Below are positions 8,555-15,733 of a stretch of DNA of 40,762 nucleotides, in pieces. The stretch is from Collinsella sp. Its GTDB lineage: Bacteria; Actinomycetota; Coriobacteriia; Coriobacteriales; Coriobacteriaceae. The translations under genes and the position numbers were made by a program. Positions within the stretch are counted from its first letter, which is position 1; each line of letters opens with the position of its first letter. The stretch lies in contig JAHYYK010000016.1 of NCBI GenBank assembly GCA_019425005.1, positions 1-40,762 on the forward strand. Direction: 5' to 3'. The notes beneath the pieces are model-generated. The model worked only from the letters and a program-made list of their open reading frames with translations, did not search any database and was not told the DNA's origin.

Positions 8555-8587
8555 GGGGCGTGACCATTGCGGTCGCGCCCCTTTTTT
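8555..8587 (+). terminator. Rho-independent terminator after yqeY
   Basis: An 11-bp stem with one G-U pair (8555-8565 with 8571-8581), a 5-nt loop and six T residues. Confidence 0.9.
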
Positions 8588-8600
8588 GATGGCAGCTGAA

Positions 8601-8691
8601 GGGCACTCATTGGGGACAGACTTAAATGAGTACCCAATGAGTAGGTGATCATTTAAGGGTACTCATTTAAGTCTGTCCCCAATGAGTGCCC
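8601..8691. repeat. 35-bp perfect inverted repeat of the GGGGACAG family
   Basis: Arms 8601-8635 and 8657-8691 are perfectly complementary over 35 bp, with a 21-nt loop. Each arm contains the TGGGGACAG/CTGTCCCCA core flanked by CACTCAT- and AATGAGT-type sequence. Fragments of the same ACTCATT motif continue to about 8709. It lies between the yqeY terminator and the ABC importer promoter. Confidence 0.9.
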
Positions 8692-8770
8692 GAGTGCCCA
8701 ATGAGTGGGCGGAAGATTGCGGGTTCTTTACGGGAATGTAGTGTGGGCTGCGGAAACGTGGTTCTTTCCG

Positions 8771-8776
8771 TACAAT
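8771..8776 (+). promoter_or_regulatory. Candidate -10 element (TACAAT) for the amino-acid ABC importer
   Basis: TACAAT lies 36 nt before the ATPase start, with no convincing -35 hexamer. It follows the yqeY terminator and the 35-bp inverted repeat, so it is the most likely promoter of the four-gene unit. Confidence 0.4.
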
Positions 8777-8811
8777 AGTTCAACTCGTGTAAACGCAGGG
8801 AAGGGACATTC

Positions 8812-9543
8812 ATGGCAGACATGATCGAGATCAAGCATCTCAACAAGTACTTTGGCGACCTGCATGTGCTCAAAGATATCAGCCTCACCGTCAAGCGCGG
8901 CGAGAAGCTCGTAATGATCGGGCCTTCCGGCTCGGGTAAGTCGACGCTCATCCGTTGCGTCGATTATCTGGAGGAGCCCACGTCGGGCGAGGTCATCATC
9001 GACGGTACGCCGCTTACCAAAAAGAACCACCTGGAGATGGCTCGCAAGTATAGTTCCATGGTGTTTCAGCAGTTCAACCTGTATCCCAACATGACGGTGC
9101 TCGGCAACCTGACGCTCGCGCCCATCAAGCTGCAAAAGAAGAGCAAGGAGGAGGCGACCGAGATCGCCATCGCCGCACTCAAGCGCGTCGGCATGGCGCA
9201 TAAGGCCGGCGAGTATCCGCAGAATCTCTCGGGTGGTCAGCAGCAGCGCATCGCCATCGCCCGTGCCCTGTGCACCAAGCAGCCCATCATCCTGTTTGAC
9301 GAGCCGACTTCGGCGCTCGACCCCGAGATGGTCCAGGAGGTTCTGGACGTTATGATTGAGCTCGCGCAGGAGGACATCACCATGATCTGCGTGACGCACG
9401 AGATGGGCTTTGCGCGCCAGGTGGCCGACCGCGTCATCTTTATGGAGGACGGCCGCATTTTGGAGGAGGGCACGCCCGAGCACTTCTTCGATAACCCCGA
9501 GAACCCGCGCTGCCGCGAATTCCTGTCCAAGATTCTGCACTAG
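8812..9543 (+). CDS. Polar amino-acid ABC transporter ATP-binding protein (GlnQ/HisP type)
   Basis: The 243-residue ATPase energises uptake of a polar amino acid, possibly glutamine, by the two permeases encoded downstream. Visible motifs are Walker A GPSGSGKST, the Q-loop VFQQFNLYPNMTV typical of the polar amino-acid subfamily, the signature LSGGQQQR, Walker B ILFDEPTSALD, and the H-loop in CVTHEMGFARQVADR. The length matches the family. AAGGGA precedes the ATG at 8812. The receptor gene starts 8 nt after its stop. The substrate cannot be read from the ATPase alone. Confidence 0.95.
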   Translation: MADMIEIKHLNKYFGDLHVLKDISLTVKRGEKLVMIGPSGSGKSTLIRCVDYLEEPTSGEVIIDGTPLTKKNHLEMARKYSSMVFQQFNLYPNMTVLGNLTLAPIKLQKKSKEEATEIAIAALKRVGMAHKAGEYPQNLSGGQQQRIAIARALCTKQPIILFDEPTSALDPEMVQEVLDVMIELAQEDITMICVTHEMGFARQVADRVIFMEDGRILEEGTPEHFFDNPENPRCREFLSKILH

Positions 9544-9551
9544 GCGCGGTG

Positions 9552-10427
9552 ATGGACATGACGGATATGACGAGGGCGGCCGTGTCGCGCCGTCACTTTT
9601 TGCAGCTGGCGGGCGCCGGCATGCTCGCGTTGACGGGGACCGCGCTTACCGGTTGTGGCAACTCCACCAGTGGCGAGGGCTCCGACAAGGGGTCCAAGCT
9701 TGCGGCCATTAAGTCGCGTGGCCATCTGAATGCCGGCGTTAAGAAGGATGTTCCCGGCTACGGCTATTACGACACCGCCAAGGGCCGCTTTGAGGGCATG
9801 GAAGTCGATTTGTGCTACCAGATCGCCGCTGCCGTCTTCGGCGTGAGCTACAAGGAGGCCCGCGCCCAGGAGCTTGTCGAGTTTACCGACGTAACGCCCA
9901 AGACGCGCGGCCCACTGATCGATAACGGCCAGCTCGACGTGGTCGCGGCGACCTACACCATCACCGACGAGCGCAAGAAGAGCTGGGATTTTTCGACGCC
10001 GTACCGCACCGACTACGTGGGACTCATGGTCAAGAAACGTTCGGGCTTTACCTCGATTGAGGACCTGGACGGCAAGGTTATTGGCGTGAGCCAGGGTGCC
10101 ACCACGCAGGGCCTGATCGAGCAGATGATCAAGGACAACGGCTTTAGCTGCAAGCCCGAGTTTAGGGCCTTTAGCGGCTATCCCATCATCAAGAGTTCGC
10201 TCGACGCCGGCAATATCGACGTCTTTGCCATGGACCGCTCCACGCTGGCCGGTTACATGAACGAGACCGTTGAGCTGCTGCAGCCCGAGGTCAAGTTTGG
10301 CGAGCAGGGCTACGGCGTGGCGACCAAGAAGGGCTGCGACCTTTCGGCTGTGGTCGATCAGGTAGTTTGCGATCGCCTGGCCGATGGCTGGCTCGACCAA
10401 GAGGTCAAGACCTGGGGTCTTGTATAG
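9552..10427 (+). CDS. Polar amino-acid ABC transporter substrate-binding lipoprotein with Tat-type signal
   Basis: The 291-residue receptor has a twin-arginine motif SRRHFLQ at residues 12-18, a hydrophobic stretch, and a lipobox LTGC with Cys35. This predicts export in folded form by Tat and lipid anchoring. The mature part is a family-3 solute-binding protein (SBP_bac_3): RGHLNAGVKKDVPG, GMEVDLCYQIAAAVFG, DVVAATYTITDERKK, and DFSTPYRTDYVGLMVKK followed by GKVIGVSQGATTQ. It delivers an amino acid, possibly glutamine or glutamate, to the permeases. No strong ribosome site exists; GTG 9549, ATG 9552 and ATG 9558 are all possible, and translation may be coupled to the ATPase stop at 9541-9543. 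Confidence 0.92.
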   Translation: MDMTDMTRAAVSRRHFLQLAGAGMLALTGTALTGCGNSTSGEGSDKGSKLAAIKSRGHLNAGVKKDVPGYGYYDTAKGRFEGMEVDLCYQIAAAVFGVSYKEARAQELVEFTDVTPKTRGPLIDNGQLDVVAATYTITDERKKSWDFSTPYRTDYVGLMVKKRSGFTSIEDLDGKVIGVSQGATTQGLIEQMIKDNGFSCKPEFRAFSGYPIIKSSLDAGNIDVFAMDRSTLAGYMNETVELLQPEVKFGEQGYGVATKKGCDLSAVVDQVVCDRLADGWLDQEVKTWGLV

Positions 10428-10452
10428 GCGCATCGTCCAAGGAAGGAATCAA

Positions 10453-11199
10453 ATGCTCGAAGGATTGTTTGACGCCGACCGCTGGTCGACGACATTTCAA
10501 AACATGGGGCCCTTCTGGGAGGGCTTTGGCGTGACGCTGCAGGTGGTCGTTGCCGGCCTGCTGCTATCGCTGGTGCTGGGCACGCTGCTGGGCGTGTTCT
10601 CTACCACTCGCTCGCGCGTGCTGCGCGCCATAAGCCGTGTGTATGTGGAGTTTTACCAGAACACCCCGTTGCCCGTGCAGGTGCTCTTTATGTACATGGC
10701 TGGTCCGCAGTTTTTGCAGGCCATAACCGGTGCCGACCAGCCGGTGCGCATCGCGCCGTTCGTGCTGGGCTTCTTGGGTGTGGGCCTGTATCACGCGGCC
10801 TACATTTCGGAGGTCATCCGCACTGGTATCGAGGCGGTTCCGCGCGGTCAGATGGAGGCGGCCCAGAGCCAGGGCTTCACCCGTGCGCAGGCGTACTGGT
10901 ACATCGTGCTGCCCCAGACATTCAAGATTATTCTGCCGCCGCTGTGTAACCAGGCGCTCAACCTGGTCAAGAACACGTCGGTGCTGGCGCTTGTGGCCGG
11001 CGGCGACCTTATGTACCGTTCCGACAACTTTGTGAGTCTGTACGGTTACCTGCAGGGATACATCGTCTGCTGCCTTATGTACTTCATCATCTGCTTTCCG
11101 CTCGCCATGCTGGTGCAGTGGCTCGAGCGCCGCTCCAAGGAGCGTCCGCGCGGCGTGAGCCTGGCCGAGCTGGGACTCGACAACGTAGAGGAGGCCTAG
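10453..11199 (+). CDS. Polar amino-acid ABC transporter permease (first)
   Basis: The 248-residue HisM/GlnP-type permease has an N-terminal span (GVTLQVVVAGLLLSLVLGTLL), the family motif YVEFYQNTPLPVQVLFMY, and the cytoplasmic EAA loop (EAVPRGQMEAAQSQGFTRAQ) that contacts the ATPase, followed by YIVLPQTFKIILPPL. About five membrane spans are expected. The start at 10453 has GGAAGGA 5 nt upstream, whereas the longer frame from 10384 overlaps the receptor gene and has no such site. It pairs with the second permease, which begins 3 nt after its stop. Confidence 0.94.
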   Translation: MLEGLFDADRWSTTFQNMGPFWEGFGVTLQVVVAGLLLSLVLGTLLGVFSTTRSRVLRAISRVYVEFYQNTPLPVQVLFMYMAGPQFLQAITGADQPVRIAPFVLGFLGVGLYHAAYISEVIRTGIEAVPRGQMEAAQSQGFTRAQAYWYIVLPQTFKIILPPLCNQALNLVKNTSVLALVAGGDLMYRSDNFVSLYGYLQGYIVCCLMYFIICFPLAMLVQWLERRSKERPRGVSLAELGLDNVEEA

Positions 11200-11202
11200 C
11201 GC

Positions 11203-11841
11203 ATGGAAATCTTCAACGCGACCAACCTGCTCTACATTTGGGGCGGCTTTGTTAAGACGATCGAGATCTCGGCGCTGTCGATCTTTTTCTCGCTCATCTT
11301 TGGCACGGTGCTGGCGCTCGTTAAAAGCTATGCGCCCCGCCCGTTCCGTATTTTGGTGAGCGCCTATATCGAGCTGTTCCGCTGTACGCCAAACCTGCTG
11401 TGGATTCTGTTTATCTACTTTACGGTGCAGGGTTTGGACATTGTGATTTCGACCATCGCCTTTACGCTGTTTACCAGCGCTGTTATGGCCGAGATTGTGC
11501 GTGGCGGCCTCAACTCGATTCCGCGCGGCCAGTTTGAGGCGGCGCAGAGCCAGGGCTTCGGCTTCTTTGCCACCATGCGCTATATCATTCTGCCGCAGAC
11601 GTTTAAGACGATCATTCCGGCGCTGTTTAGCCAGTGCACGACCGTCATTAAGGACAGCTCGTATCTTTCGGGCATTAACGTGGCCGAGCTCATGTACACG
11701 GCAAACGTTGTGATGGCTCACGCGATCGACCTGTCGCAGGTGCTTATGCTCTACGGCCTGGTGTTTGCGATGTGCTTTGTGCTCAACTTTGGTATCTCGT
11801 TGCTGGTCCGAGCATATCAACGCCGTATTGTGGCAGCGTAG
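11203..11841 (+). CDS. Polar amino-acid ABC transporter permease (second)
   Basis: The 212-residue partner permease carries SAYIELFRCTPNLLWILF, matching the FxRxTP motif of the family, the EAA loop NSIPRGQFEAAQSQGFGF, and YIILPQTFKTIIPAL. It probably forms a heterodimeric channel with the first permease. GAGGAGG, embedded in the last codons of the upstream gene, is its ribosome site, so expression is tightly coupled. The gene ends directly in a large imperfect stem-loop element (11842-11947) that may serve as the operon end. Confidence 0.93.
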   Translation: MEIFNATNLLYIWGGFVKTIEISALSIFFSLIFGTVLALVKSYAPRPFRILVSAYIELFRCTPNLLWILFIYFTVQGLDIVISTIAFTLFTSAVMAEIVRGGLNSIPRGQFEAAQSQGFGFFATMRYIILPQTFKTIIPALFSQCTTVIKDSSYLSGINVAELMYTANVVMAHAIDLSQVLMLYGLVFAMCFVLNFGISLLVRAYQRRIVAA

Positions 11842-11947
11842 TCCTGCTTCCCCAAGCACGGCATCTTGCCCCTCAATCGTCGCTTGCGTACATTTAGTAC
11901 GCGGCGCTCCTCTTTCGGGGCAATCTGCCGCACTTGGGAAACCAGGA
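11842..11947. repeat. Long imperfect stem-loop element after the ABC operon
   Basis: Arms 11842-11872 and 11917-11947 pair over about 31 bp with several mismatches. An inner 6-bp hairpin GCGTAC/GTACGC (11887-11903) sits in the loop. It begins one base after the permease stop codon. No T-run follows, so it is not a typical terminator; it looks like a cruciform repeat element. Confidence 0.7.
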
Positions 11948-11962
11948 CGGTCGTAAGTGACA

Positions 11963-11995
11963 AAATGAGAATCAGGAATCGCCTATTTCTCATTT
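11963..11995. promoter_or_regulatory. Palindrome upstream of the cytidylate-kinase-like gene
   Basis: AAATGAGAA (11963-11971) and TTCTCATTT (11987-11995) form a perfect 9-bp inverted repeat with a 15-nt spacer, ending 17 nt before the start codon. Its placement over the likely promoter fits an operator or a 5' UTR hairpin. No regulator is known. Confidence 0.4.
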
Positions 11996-12012
11996 GTTAG
12001 AAAGGAATCGCG

Positions 12013-12636
12013 ATGAGCGATCTGGAGAACAAAAAGAGCCCCGTGGTCATTACCATCGCGCGCGACTTTGGTGCCGAGGGCCACGAGATCGGACGCATCC
12101 TCGCCAACGAGTTGGGGATTCCGCTGTACGATAACGAGCTGCTGGTGCGTGCTTCGCTGCGCGCGGGCGAGTCGCTCGACAAGATGGCCGCTTACGACGA
12201 GCGCCTGGCCGTGGAGAACATGGCTTTTCTGCCCGACCGTTACGATGCGCGTTCGTACTCGGACAAGTTGTTCCAAAAGATGAGCCAGGTGATTTTGGAT
12301 CTGGGTGAGACCGAGAGCTGCATTATCGAAGGCCGCCTGTCCGATTACCTGCTGCGTAACAACCCCAACCACATTGCCGTATTGGTGACCGCTCCCTTTG
12401 AGGACCGCGTCGAGATCGTGCGCAAAAAGCGCGGCCTCAACAAAAAGAAGGGCGCCAAGCTAGTTAAACAGCAGCAGAAGGCGCGCGAGGCATTCTACAA
12501 GCGCTACAGCGCCGGCAAGTGGAAGATGACGAGCGGCAAGGACATCGTCGTCAACCGCGCCAAGCTGGGCCGCGAGGGTTGTAAAGACGTCATCGCCGCC
12601 GCCTACCGCTACAAAGTGGCGCAGCTCGAAGGCTAA
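12013..12636 (+). CDS. Cytidylate-kinase-like family protein
   Basis: The 207-residue protein begins VVITIARDFGAEGHEIGRIL, the variant P-loop region of the cytidylate-kinase-like family (PF13189), followed by LGIPLYDNELL. It continues with ESCIIEGRLSDYLLR and a Lys- and Arg-rich segment (RKKRGLNKKKGAKLVKQQQK). By analogy it would be a nucleotide or small-molecule kinase of the NMP-kinase fold, but the family's substrate is unproven and the loop lacks the classical GKS/T. The start at 12013 follows AGAAAGG. It stands alone, with a palindrome upstream and a terminator-like repeat downstream. Confidence 0.8.
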   Translation: MSDLENKKSPVVITIARDFGAEGHEIGRILANELGIPLYDNELLVRASLRAGESLDKMAAYDERLAVENMAFLPDRYDARSYSDKLFQKMSQVILDLGETESCIIEGRLSDYLLRNNPNHIAVLVTAPFEDRVEIVRKKRGLNKKKGAKLVKQQQKAREAFYKRYSAGKWKMTSGKDIVVNRAKLGREGCKDVIAAAYRYKVAQLEG

Positions 12637-12642
12637 TCGATC

Positions 12643-12685
12643 AAAAACCACCACAAAGGGGACAGGCACCTTTGTGGTGGTTTTT
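12643..12685. repeat. CCACCACAAAGG palindromic repeat acting as terminator
   Basis: Arms 12643-12659 and 12669-12685 form a perfect 17-bp stem bracketed by A5 and T5, with GGGGACAGG spanning the loop and the left arm. It follows the kinase-like gene by 7 nt and should end transcription in either direction. Sister copies are at 14070, 15673, 18323 and 25343. Confidence 0.85.
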
Positions 12686-12727
12686 GTTTTAGGCGGAGAA
12701 AGTCAACTGGTTCTGCGGGGGCCGATC

Positions 12728-12783
12728 ACTCAAAGAACTCAAAGATGCTCAAAAAACTCAAAGATGCTCAAAATACTTAAAGA
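12728..12783 (+). promoter_or_regulatory. Direct repeats (ACTCAAAGA x4) upstream of the AAA ATPase gene
   Basis: ACTCAAAGA occurs at 12728, 12737 and 12756, and ACTTAAAGA at 12775, giving spacings of 9, 19 and 19. They lie 44-99 nt before the start codon, next to a possible -10 (CATAAT, 12793-12798). The arrangement suggests binding sites for a repressor, possibly the encoded winged-helix protein itself. Confidence 0.55.
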
Positions 12784-12826
12784 TTGTAGGGGCATAATTA
12801 AGTTGTATGAGTTCAAGGGAGGCTTT

Positions 12827-13942
12827 ATGGCGGCACCGACGGCGTACAGGCAGGCAAATCCATTCACGCCGATGTTCGGACGTGTACCGGCGTATATGGC
12901 CGGCCGTGAGCAAATCATCGATGATATGGTGCTGGCGTTTGAAAATGACGACTCCGATCCCAATCTTTGCTCGGTTTTCTATGGTGCACGTGGTACAGGT
13001 AAAACGGCGCTTTTGGCATATCTGTCGTACCGCGCCCAGCAAGAGGGCTGGATTACAGCGAATGTGACGGCCTCGGAGGGGATGCTCGAAGACATTTTGC
13101 AGCGCCTCAACGAATCAGCCGCCCATCTGATCGAAAAGCCCGCTTCTAGGCGTGTGAACAGTGTCGGCATTGCCCACGTAGGAAGCATGAGCTGGGAAAA
13201 CATCGATGTTGAATTTGAGGGCGCTAACTGGCGTACTAAGATGAACGCTTTGTTTGCTCAGCTTGAAGCGACTGACACCGGGGTGCTTATCGCCGTTGAC
13301 GAAGTGGATGTATCGTTTGCGCAAATGACGGAGCTTGTTACTACCTACCAGCACTTTGTAAGCGAGAATAAAAAGGTAGCTTTGCTTATGGCGGGGCTGC
13401 CGTTTCGCGTGCTGGCGCTGCTGACGGGGAAATCGACATCGTTTCTTCGTCGCGCGGCTCAACATTCGCTGGGATCAATTTCACCGACTGAGGTAAAAGA
13501 AGCGTTTCGACTAACGATTGAGGACGGCGGCAAGACGATTTCTGATGAGGCGATTGACCTCGCTGCCAAGGCGATCGATGGCTTTCCATTTATGTTCCAG
13601 TTGGTGGGGTATCGGGCATGGAATGCTTCGCGCCAAGCCTCCGAGGTTTCTATTGAGGATGTCGAACGAGGCGCGAAACTTGCGCAAGAGGAGCTGGAAT
13701 CGCGAGTTTTCGCTTCAACAGCGGCGGAACTTTCACGAGGGGACCTTGAATTTCTTCGTGCAATGAATCCGGTTGGGACGACGACCAGGCAAGAGCTGGC
13801 AGCGAGGCTTAAGAAGAGTTCCGGTTCGATTTCAACGTATAAAAAGCGTCTGGTAGAGGCTGGGGTAATTGAAGAGCCTCTACAAGGACGTTTTGAGTTT
13901 GCATTGCCAGGCTTTGGCCGATATGTCGCATCGCTTTACTAG
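12827..13942 (+). CDS. AAA ATPase with C-terminal winged-helix domain
   Basis: The 371-residue protein has Walker A GARGTGKTALL (near residue 53), Walker B GVLIAVDEVD, and an Orc/STAND-like arrangement with SLGSISPTEVKEAFRLTI and an alpha-helical lid. A C-terminal winged helix (TTRQELAARLKKSSGSISTYKKRLVEAGVI) could bind DNA. Such stand-alone ATPases (AAA_16-like) occur widely in Actinobacteria and archaea with no settled role; a toxin, regulator or defence role is conjecture. The start at 12827 follows GGGAGG; the frame extends upstream through the direct repeats without another ribosome site. Its A/T-richer codons (for example CGAGTTTTCGCTTCA) differ from its neighbours, which suggests acquisition by transfer. 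Confidence 0.8.
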   Translation: MAAPTAYRQANPFTPMFGRVPAYMAGREQIIDDMVLAFENDDSDPNLCSVFYGARGTGKTALLAYLSYRAQQEGWITANVTASEGMLEDILQRLNESAAHLIEKPASRRVNSVGIAHVGSMSWENIDVEFEGANWRTKMNALFAQLEATDTGVLIAVDEVDVSFAQMTELVTTYQHFVSENKKVALLMAGLPFRVLALLTGKSTSFLRRAAQHSLGSISPTEVKEAFRLTIEDGGKTISDEAIDLAAKAIDGFPFMFQLVGYRAWNASRQASEVSIEDVERGAKLAQEELESRVFASTAAELSRGDLEFLRAMNPVGTTTRQELAARLKKSSGSISTYKKRLVEAGVIEEPLQGRFEFALPGFGRYVASLY

Positions 13943-13983
13943 AGGGTCGTTGCTGCGAAGGATCGCTTCGTGTCCCTTTACTG

Positions 13984-14038
13984 TCTCGATCTGTAACAAT
14001 AAGCCTGCTTTTAGGGGCCTATCTGTTACAGACTGAGA
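13984..14038. repeat. 55-bp hairpin of the TCTCGATCTGTAACA family (single copy)
   Basis: TCTCGATCTGTAACA (13984-13998) and TGTTACAGACTGAGA (14024-14038) are separated by 25 nt. It has the same size as the copies in the two arrays downstream. The 3' end of the minus-strand MFS-LuxR frame lies inside it. Confidence 0.85.
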
Positions 14039-15509
14039 CAAACTGGCAGAGTGGCCTTCTGCTCCGCTCAAACCACCGCAAAGGGGGCCTTTGTGGTGGT
14101 TTTTGTTTTAGGCAGAGGGGAAGGCTTTGGCGAGACCGGCGCGTCTGCGTGTCGGTCTTTTGGTAGATAGAGCTCAGGTGGCGCTGTACCATGCGCATCG
14201 AGATGCCGAGTTCCTCGGCGACCTGCTTGAGCGGGCGTTCATCCTGGGTCACGGCTATGAGCACGTCGACTTCGCGCGGGGTGAGAGCGTGGTCGGCGAT
14301 GAAGGCCTGGCGTTGCTCTTCGATGGTGGGGGCGGTGAGTGCTTCTTTTGCCAGTTGCTCGCGCTCGCGCTCCTGCTCGGTTTGGGGCAGGCGAAACAGG
14401 CCGGCTGCCACGAATGCCGCGCAGGCGGCGACGAGCAAAACGAGCGCGCCGATCATAATGAGGGCAACGTTGTCCGAGGTTACGAGCGCCAGCGAGAGGC
14501 CCGATGTAGTGAATGCGCATACATTGTTGGCGGCGCGTCCCATGCCGGCCCAGAGGGCGGGCGCATGCATGCGCGGTGCCAGCTGTGTAAAGGTGGCGGT
14601 AAAGAACGTGACAAAAAAGCCCGAACTCAGATAAAAGACGACAAGGCCCAGGTTGGGATCGGCGCCGGCCTCCACGGCCAGGATGGAAATGGTCGAGAGC
14701 ACGGCGATGCCGAGCATGACAAGTCCCATGTAGCGGCGCTCGGCAAGGTCAAAGATAAGACCGGCGGCAAGGCCGCTTGCCGCCAAAAAGAGGCGCGGCC
14801 AGGTTTGCACGGCAATGGTGCCGTGGGCGTTGGAGAGTGTGACCACGTTGTCGAGGGTCGAGAACAAGCAGGCAAGAATCATGACGAGCGCGATGCTCCA
14901 GCATGACTGTTTGGCGAGGGCATGAGAGGGCTCAATAAAGGGATTGATGGCGGAGTTGGAGCTCTCGGCGGCCTTTTGGGGAACGACGCTGAGGGCGGAG
15001 ATGGCGATAGTCGCTGCGCCAAGGACGATGAGCTCGACGATGCCACCGCAATTGAGCAGGTTGACGGCGAACTGCATCAGGATGCCCGCGGCATAGGCCG
15101 CTCCCGCACCGGTGGCGAGCTTGGGATCATCTTGGAATGCCAACGAAAAGGCGTGGTGCGCTGCGGCGCCTAACAGGCCGAGTCCGAGGAATGCGAGGCA
15201 GCCAAGAATCTCGAGGGCAAGCGGGGCCGTGGGGGACTGGATCTGAATCAGCCCCAAGATGGCGATAGGGACGGCGGCACTGACAACTGCCTGAGGCTGG
15301 CCTTTGCGCTGCGCATGATCAAGCAACGGAGCGTATCCGATAAAGCCGATCACGCTGGCGCCAAGGATAAGGCCCTGTGCGAGCACAACGCGCTCGGCGC
15401 CGGCGAGTAGCCCGATATTGATATCGAAGCGAAACTCGGCGGCAAGGAAGACGAAGGTAAAGAGCGCGAGTGCCAAAAGCGCGTTAATTTTAGGCTTGCT
15501 CAGGTTCAA
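14019..15509 (-). CDS. MFS-like membrane protein fused to a LuxR-type HTH regulator, apparently frameshifted at the C-terminus
   Basis: The 496-residue frame has about twelve hydrophobic segments (residues about 8-385), then a LuxR-type HTH beginning LTPREVDVLIAV and containing LKQVAEELGISMRMVQRHL and SIYQKTDTQTR. This membrane-sensor-plus-HTH architecture is frequent in Coriobacteriia and is presumed to regulate transcription in response to an unknown ligand. After TQTR the frame reads RRSRQS and continues into two dispersed repeats. The next frame would read TQTR-AGLAKAFPSA-stop (stop at 14108-14110), which fits the usual end of a LuxR HTH. A small indel near 14137-14143 in a CG-rich run is therefore likely. 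The start at 15509 is supported by a ribosome-like AAAGGA a few bases upstream. Confidence 0.85.
   Translation of the reverse strand: MNLSKPKINALLALALFTFVFLAAEFRFDINIGLLAGAERVVLAQGLILGASVIGFIGYAPLLDHAQRKGQPQAVVSAAVPIAILGLIQIQSPTAPLALEILGCLAFLGLGLLGAAAHHAFSLAFQDDPKLATGAGAAYAAGILMQFAVNLLNCGGIVELIVLGAATIAISALSVVPQKAAESSNSAINPFIEPSHALAKQSCWSIALVMILACLFSTLDNVVTLSNAHGTIAVQTWPRLFLAASGLAAGLIFDLAERRYMGLVMLGIAVLSTISILAVEAGADPNLGLVVFYLSSGFFVTFFTATFTQLAPRMHAPALWAGMGRAANNVCAFTTSGLSLALVTSDNVALIMIGALVLLVAACAAFVAAGLFRLPQTEQEREREQLAKEALTAPTIEEQRQAFIADHALTPREVDVLIAVTQDERPLKQVAEELGISMRMVQRHLSSIYQKTDTQTRRSRQSLPLCLKQKPPQRPPLRWFERSRRPLCQFVSVCNR
14070..14104. repeat. CCACCACAAAGG palindrome (variant without the GGGGACAG loop)
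   Basis: Arms 14070-14084 and 14088-14102 form a 15-bp stem with one mismatched pair, followed by TTGTTTT. It has a shortened loop. It follows the hairpin at 13984-14038, as the same repeat type follows both arrays further on. It lies inside the extended 3' end of the MFS-LuxR frame. Confidence 0.8.
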
Positions 15510-15611
15510 GGACAGTCCTTTGGGTGGACGAATGATCGTGTCCTCGATTGTAGCGTTCCCGGGACGAGTGTGGCGATGGTGAAATCATATTGAATTAAAC
15601 CGCAGGTAGAG

Positions 15612-15639
15612 GCCTAGGTTCACATCTACGAACCTAGGC
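15612..15639. repeat. Hairpin following CGCAGGTAGA, upstream of a surface-protein gene
   Basis: GCCTAGGTTC (15612-15621) and GAACCTAGGC (15630-15639) form a perfect 10-bp stem with an 8-nt loop, directly preceded by CGCAGGTAGAG. A counterpart with the same prefix lies at 18371-18402 before the next surface-protein gene. Confidence 0.6.
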
Positions 15640-15672
15640 ATACGGAGTCATTTGACACATCTTGGTGGTACA

Positions 15673-15713
15673 GGACCACCACAAAGGGGACAGGCACCTT
15701 TGTGGTGGTGTCC
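15673..15713. repeat. CCACCACAAAGG palindrome with GGGGACAG core
   Basis: Arms 15676-15687 and 15697-15708 form a 12-bp stem around GGGACAGGCA. No T-run follows, so this copy is less terminator-like than 12643-12685. It lies 20 nt before the surface-protein start. A longer in-frame start at 15662 overlaps it and is rejected. Confidence 0.75.
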
Positions 15714-15733
15714 CTACGACCAAGGAGGGCGTT

